The position numbers were made by a program, and so were the translations under genes. Below are positions 61,908 to 64,000 of a stretch of DNA of 64,000 bases, piece by piece. The first letter of the stretch is position 1. Each line of letters opens with the position of its first letter. The notes beneath the pieces were generated by a model. The model was not told the origin of the DNA, ran no database searches, and was given only the letters and a program-made list of their open reading frames with translations. The stretch covers positions 23,027 through 87,026 of the forward strand of contig NZ_SOPW01000016.1 of assembly GCF_004402015.1 (NCBI RefSeq). Direction: 5' to 3'. The DNA comes from Filobacillus milosensis. Its GTDB lineage: Bacteria; Bacillota; Bacilli; Bacillales; Alkalibacillaceae.

Positions 61908-63176
61908 TTAGATAGGCACACTGAACTCATTATCTATTACTTGATGTTTTTGGCAAATATCTTCTAATGTATTTACCGTATATTCAATCTGCTCCTTGGT
62001 ATGTGCATAATTAACTATTAATCTAATTCTCCCTTGATTCATCTTCACAGCCGGAAAAACGATGGGAGTAGAATAAATACCCTGAAGGTAAAGATCTTTT
62101 ACCACCATTCTTAATTTTTGATGGTCTTCAATAAATATTGGAATGATTGGACTCGCGCTATTCCCAAGATTAAACCCTTTAGCTGTTAATAAATGACGCA
62201 TATAATAGTTATTAGCATGAAGTTTAGTTATTAATGACGGATCTTTTTCTATTTCCTCTAGAGATGCGAGTACAACAGCGGCATCCGCAGGTGTCAAACA
62301 CGCTTGAAATAAGTATGGATCAGAATATCTTATCAAGGAGCAATATTCCTTATTTGCAGCCAAGAATCCACCTACAGAAGCTGTTGCTTTAGATAAAGTC
62401 GACATAATAAAATCAACGTTATCGGTTACTCCCTCTTCATAACAATAGCCTTGTCCTTTTTCACCATAAATGCCAAAAGTGTGCGCCTCATCTACATACA
62501 AGTAAAAATTATGTGAATCTTTTAGTTTAGTTAGTTCCTTTAATGGTGCTAGGTCACCGCTCATTGAGTAGGCTGATTCAACTATTACAAAAATGTTCTC
62601 AAATGTGTTTTCAAACTTTTGCAATTTCCTGCTTAAGTCACTTAAATCATTATGTTTAAATGACATCCACCTTTTTGCATTAGACAATTTAATGCCGTTA
62701 ATAATTGATGAATGACTTTCGCGGTCAAAAATAATTAAATCTTTGTTACCTACTAAATATGATATTGCACCTAGGTTTGTCGTGTATCCAGTAGGGAATA
62801 GAACAGCATCCTCTTTTCCTACCATTTCGCTTATCTTGTGTTCTATTTGTTTATGCAATGAAGTCATTCCACACGAAGATGCAGAAGTTCCACATCCAGT
62901 TCCAAATTGACGTAAAGCTTGACACGCTTTTTCAATTACGTCTATATTTCTATTTAGACTGAGATAATGATTGACATTCCACAGAATGCACTCTCTATTT
63001 TCTCCCGAATCTTCTGATACTACATTCATTAAAGTTGCTGAGCCACTTTCTAAGTATCGACCGTACTCATTATCTTTATCTACAAATTTTTGAACTGTCT
63101 TCGCACGCTCTTCTAAATTATTCACATCTTTTATATGGCTAAGTACCTCACCGATGGATAAAAATTCAGAACTCAT
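61908..63176 (-). CDS. Alpha-oxoamine synthase-family PLP enzyme
   Basis: 422 residues of the family that joins an amino acid and an acyl-CoA with loss of CO2 (KBL, BioF, ALAS, SPT, CqsA). Seen: FGTGCGTSASSCGMTSLHKQIE, DAVLFPTGYTTNLGA, DRESHSSIINGI, YVDEAHTFGIYGEKG, and the PLP lysine in STLSKATASVGGF. A 55-residue N-terminal extension and the Cys-rich GTGCGTSASSCG differ from standard BioF/Kbl. No biotin or threonine genes are nearby; the only operon partner is the c-di-GMP protein. That raises the possibility of a CqsA/LqsA-like signal synthase; this is inference. AAGGAGG precedes the ATG. Confidence 0.8.
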   Translation of the reverse strand: MSSEFLSIGEVLSHIKDVNNLEERAKTVQKFVDKDNEYGRYLESGSATLMNVVSEDSGENRECILWNVNHYLSLNRNIDVIEKACQALRQFGTGCGTSASSCGMTSLHKQIEHKISEMVGKEDAVLFPTGYTTNLGAISYLVGNKDLIIFDRESHSSIINGIKLSNAKRWMSFKHNDLSDLSRKLQKFENTFENIFVIVESAYSMSGDLAPLKELTKLKDSHNFYLYVDEAHTFGIYGEKGQGYCYEEGVTDNVDFIMSTLSKATASVGGFLAANKEYCSLIRYSDPYLFQACLTPADAAVVLASLEEIEKDPSLITKLHANNYYMRHLLTAKGFNLGNSASPIIPIFIEDHQKLRMVVKDLYLQGIYSTPIVFPAVKMNQGRIRLIVNYAHTKEQIEYTVNTLEDICQKHQVIDNEFSVPI

Positions 63177-63655
63177 TAAATAACCTCCTTAATTTTAGAA
63201 AATCTTTATATCGTTTAATATCGTTATATGAACAACCTTTATAAGTATAATAACCTATTTTTAGTGTCCTTTATTGTCGAAAATTGAAAGAAAGTAAAAC
63301 TTTTTTACTAAAATTAGATATTGCGATAACAAATTGAAAAAGAATATCTTAGTTACTTTGTACTATATGCTTTTTAAAAAGATATTCTACTGGAAGTTGT
63401 TTACTTATAAGACTTTAAATAAGGAGGTATAAAGTATTTGAAGGATAAAAAAATTCGTTTTCTATTTTATTAAAACCACATATTCTCCTAAAAGGGGAAA
63501 CACCTTATTAAAAAACAAATAATCATGATCCAAGGTTGGAAGATAATATACGCAAAACTGAATTAGGGAAATGCGGTGAGAATTTGGCTTTCCAAAGTAT
63601 AGATTTCTTCCCCTTGTCAAAAGCTATCCGTAAATCAGCAAAGGAGGAGATAGAA
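63177..63655. other. Divergent intergenic region before sspP
   Basis: 480 AT-rich bp. A repeated TATCGTTTAATATCGTTATA lies at about 63211-63230 in the oxoamine synthase leader. AAGGAGGT (63421-63428) precedes a TTG and 10 further codons ending at 63473, too short to call a gene. Nothing else is recognised. Confidence 0.35.
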
Positions 63656-63808
63656 ATGAGCGGAAAACCCAAAGGGCCAAAACAGCAGGAAGAACCAAAT
63701 TTACCAAAGAGTCCGAAGCAGACATACGGCAAACCGATGCAAGGATCGCACAAAGTTAAACAGCGAAATCATTCACGGCAAAAACAAAAATCGGATCATG
63801 ATATGTAG
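63656..63808 (+). CDS. sspP: Small acid-soluble spore protein P
   Basis: 50 residues: MSGKPKGPKQQEEPNLPKSPKQ, then MQGSHKVKQRNHSRQKQKSDHDM. The C-terminal pattern GS-x-KVK-x-RNH-[ST]-RQK and the terminal HDM match SspP of Bacillus. AAAGGAGGAG lies before the ATG at 63656; a longer frame from 63536 is rejected. Expected in the forespore. Confidence 0.9.
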   Translation: MSGKPKGPKQQEEPNLPKSPKQTYGKPMQGSHKVKQRNHSRQKQKSDHDM

Positions 63809-63887
63809 AATTTAGAGAGAAAATAGACTGATTTAATTAAAAGAAGACTTAAACTGCACTAAAAAAACCCCGTTCCACCTTATAGAG

Positions 63888-64000
63888 TGACCCAATAATA
63901 TGAGACAGGAAAAAACACCCCCTATGTCGTATGTAAAAGTATTCGACAATTTAGGAGGTGTTTTTCTTTATGGGTAAAAATCGATTTTATCCTGAAGAAG
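63888..64000 (+). mobile_element. Left end of an IS3-type insertion sequence, truncated by the window
   Basis: A TGACCCAATAATATGAGACAG terminus resembles IS3/IS150-group ends (TGACCC..., then A/T-rich and AGACA). It is followed at 63970 by a start codon with AGGAGG (63953-63958). Two arms AAAAAACACC (from about 63909) and GGTGTTTTT (to about 63965) can pair and enclose the ribosome binding site region. The right end and most of the transposase lie outside the window. Confidence 0.65.
63970..64000 (+). CDS. Start of an IS3-family transposase OrfA (partial)
   Basis: Only MGKNRFYPEE is inside the window. A basic-aromatic start followed by Glu is usual for the helix-turn-helix OrfA of IS3-family elements. 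The call depends on the adjacent IS-like terminus. Confidence 0.45.
   Translation, partial: MGKNRFYPEE

Noticed and set aside
63421..63473. AAGGAGGT followed by a TTG and an 11-residue frame
   Set aside because: Too short and starts with TTG; it may be a chance ribosome-binding-like sequence. No attenuation structure was seen after it.

Overview
The window looks like chromosome of a moderately halophilic, endospore-forming, low-GC Gram-positive bacterium of the Bacillaceae (Halobacillus/Pontibacillus/Alkalibacillus type). Three observations support this: an ectABC ectoine operon (halophile), four small acid-soluble spore protein genes (three SspH-type, one SspP), and strong AGGAGG ribosome binding sites with AT-rich intergenic DNA. 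The genus cannot be fixed from the sequence alone.

Layout. 0.2-6.9 kb holds two converging acyl-CoA units: thiolase plus a type-2 3-hydroxyacyl-CoA dehydrogenase on +, and acyl-CoA dehydrogenase, CaiB/racemase, AMP-ligase and MaoC on -. Together they resemble a beta-oxidation set suited to branched acyl-CoAs. 7-14 kb holds a vanadium-haloperoxidase-family protein, two SspH genes, a coiled-coil protein, RlmN, DoxX, a putative His/Cys-dyad protein and a TraB membrane protein. 14-20.4 kb is sugar metabolism (alpha-glucosidase, ROK glucokinase, Pgi), a NERD protein and a TraB/GumN lipoprotein. 21-28 kb has a MurE paralogue, a zinc-ribbon acyltransferase overlapping a GltS-type symporter, an atypical SDR, a small membrane protein and a DUF3231-type protein. 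28-32 kb has an SLH-anchored SGNH hydrolase and ectABC. 32-37 kb carries a decayed peptide-type ABC importer: two permeases, a solute-binding gene interrupted by one TGA, no ATPase, and a DUF3231 gene on the opposite strand between them. 37-46.7 kb includes a phospholipase-D enzyme, 3-hydroxybutyrate dehydrogenase, an FtsZ-like protein without the N-terminal GTP-binding region, a probable sigma-B stress SDR, a diguanylate cyclase, threonine aldolase and a six-blade PLL-type lectin. 46.7-49.1 kb is a ParM/ParR-like segregation cassette with a repeat-rich, centromere-like leader. 49.5-63.8 kb holds an AarF kinase plus phasin pair, Mqo, AhpC/AhpF behind a near-perfect promoter and a PerR-like box, class I aldolase, Dus, and an alpha-oxoamine synthase paired with a GGDEF-EAL protein. 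The right end enters an IS3-type element.

Two kinds of intergenic structure recur. (1) A 127-bp imperfect-hairpin repeat is present in three nearly identical copies, all in the same orientation, with a probable divergent relative at 26.2 kb. (2) Short AT-rich motifs are reiterated at a strict 20-21 bp (two-helical-turn) period in five arrays, using four different motifs; each array lies next to an intrinsic terminator. The arrays and the truncated FtsZ homologue are the most likely undescribed items here. All functional calls rest on motif recognition by eye; no database search was run.
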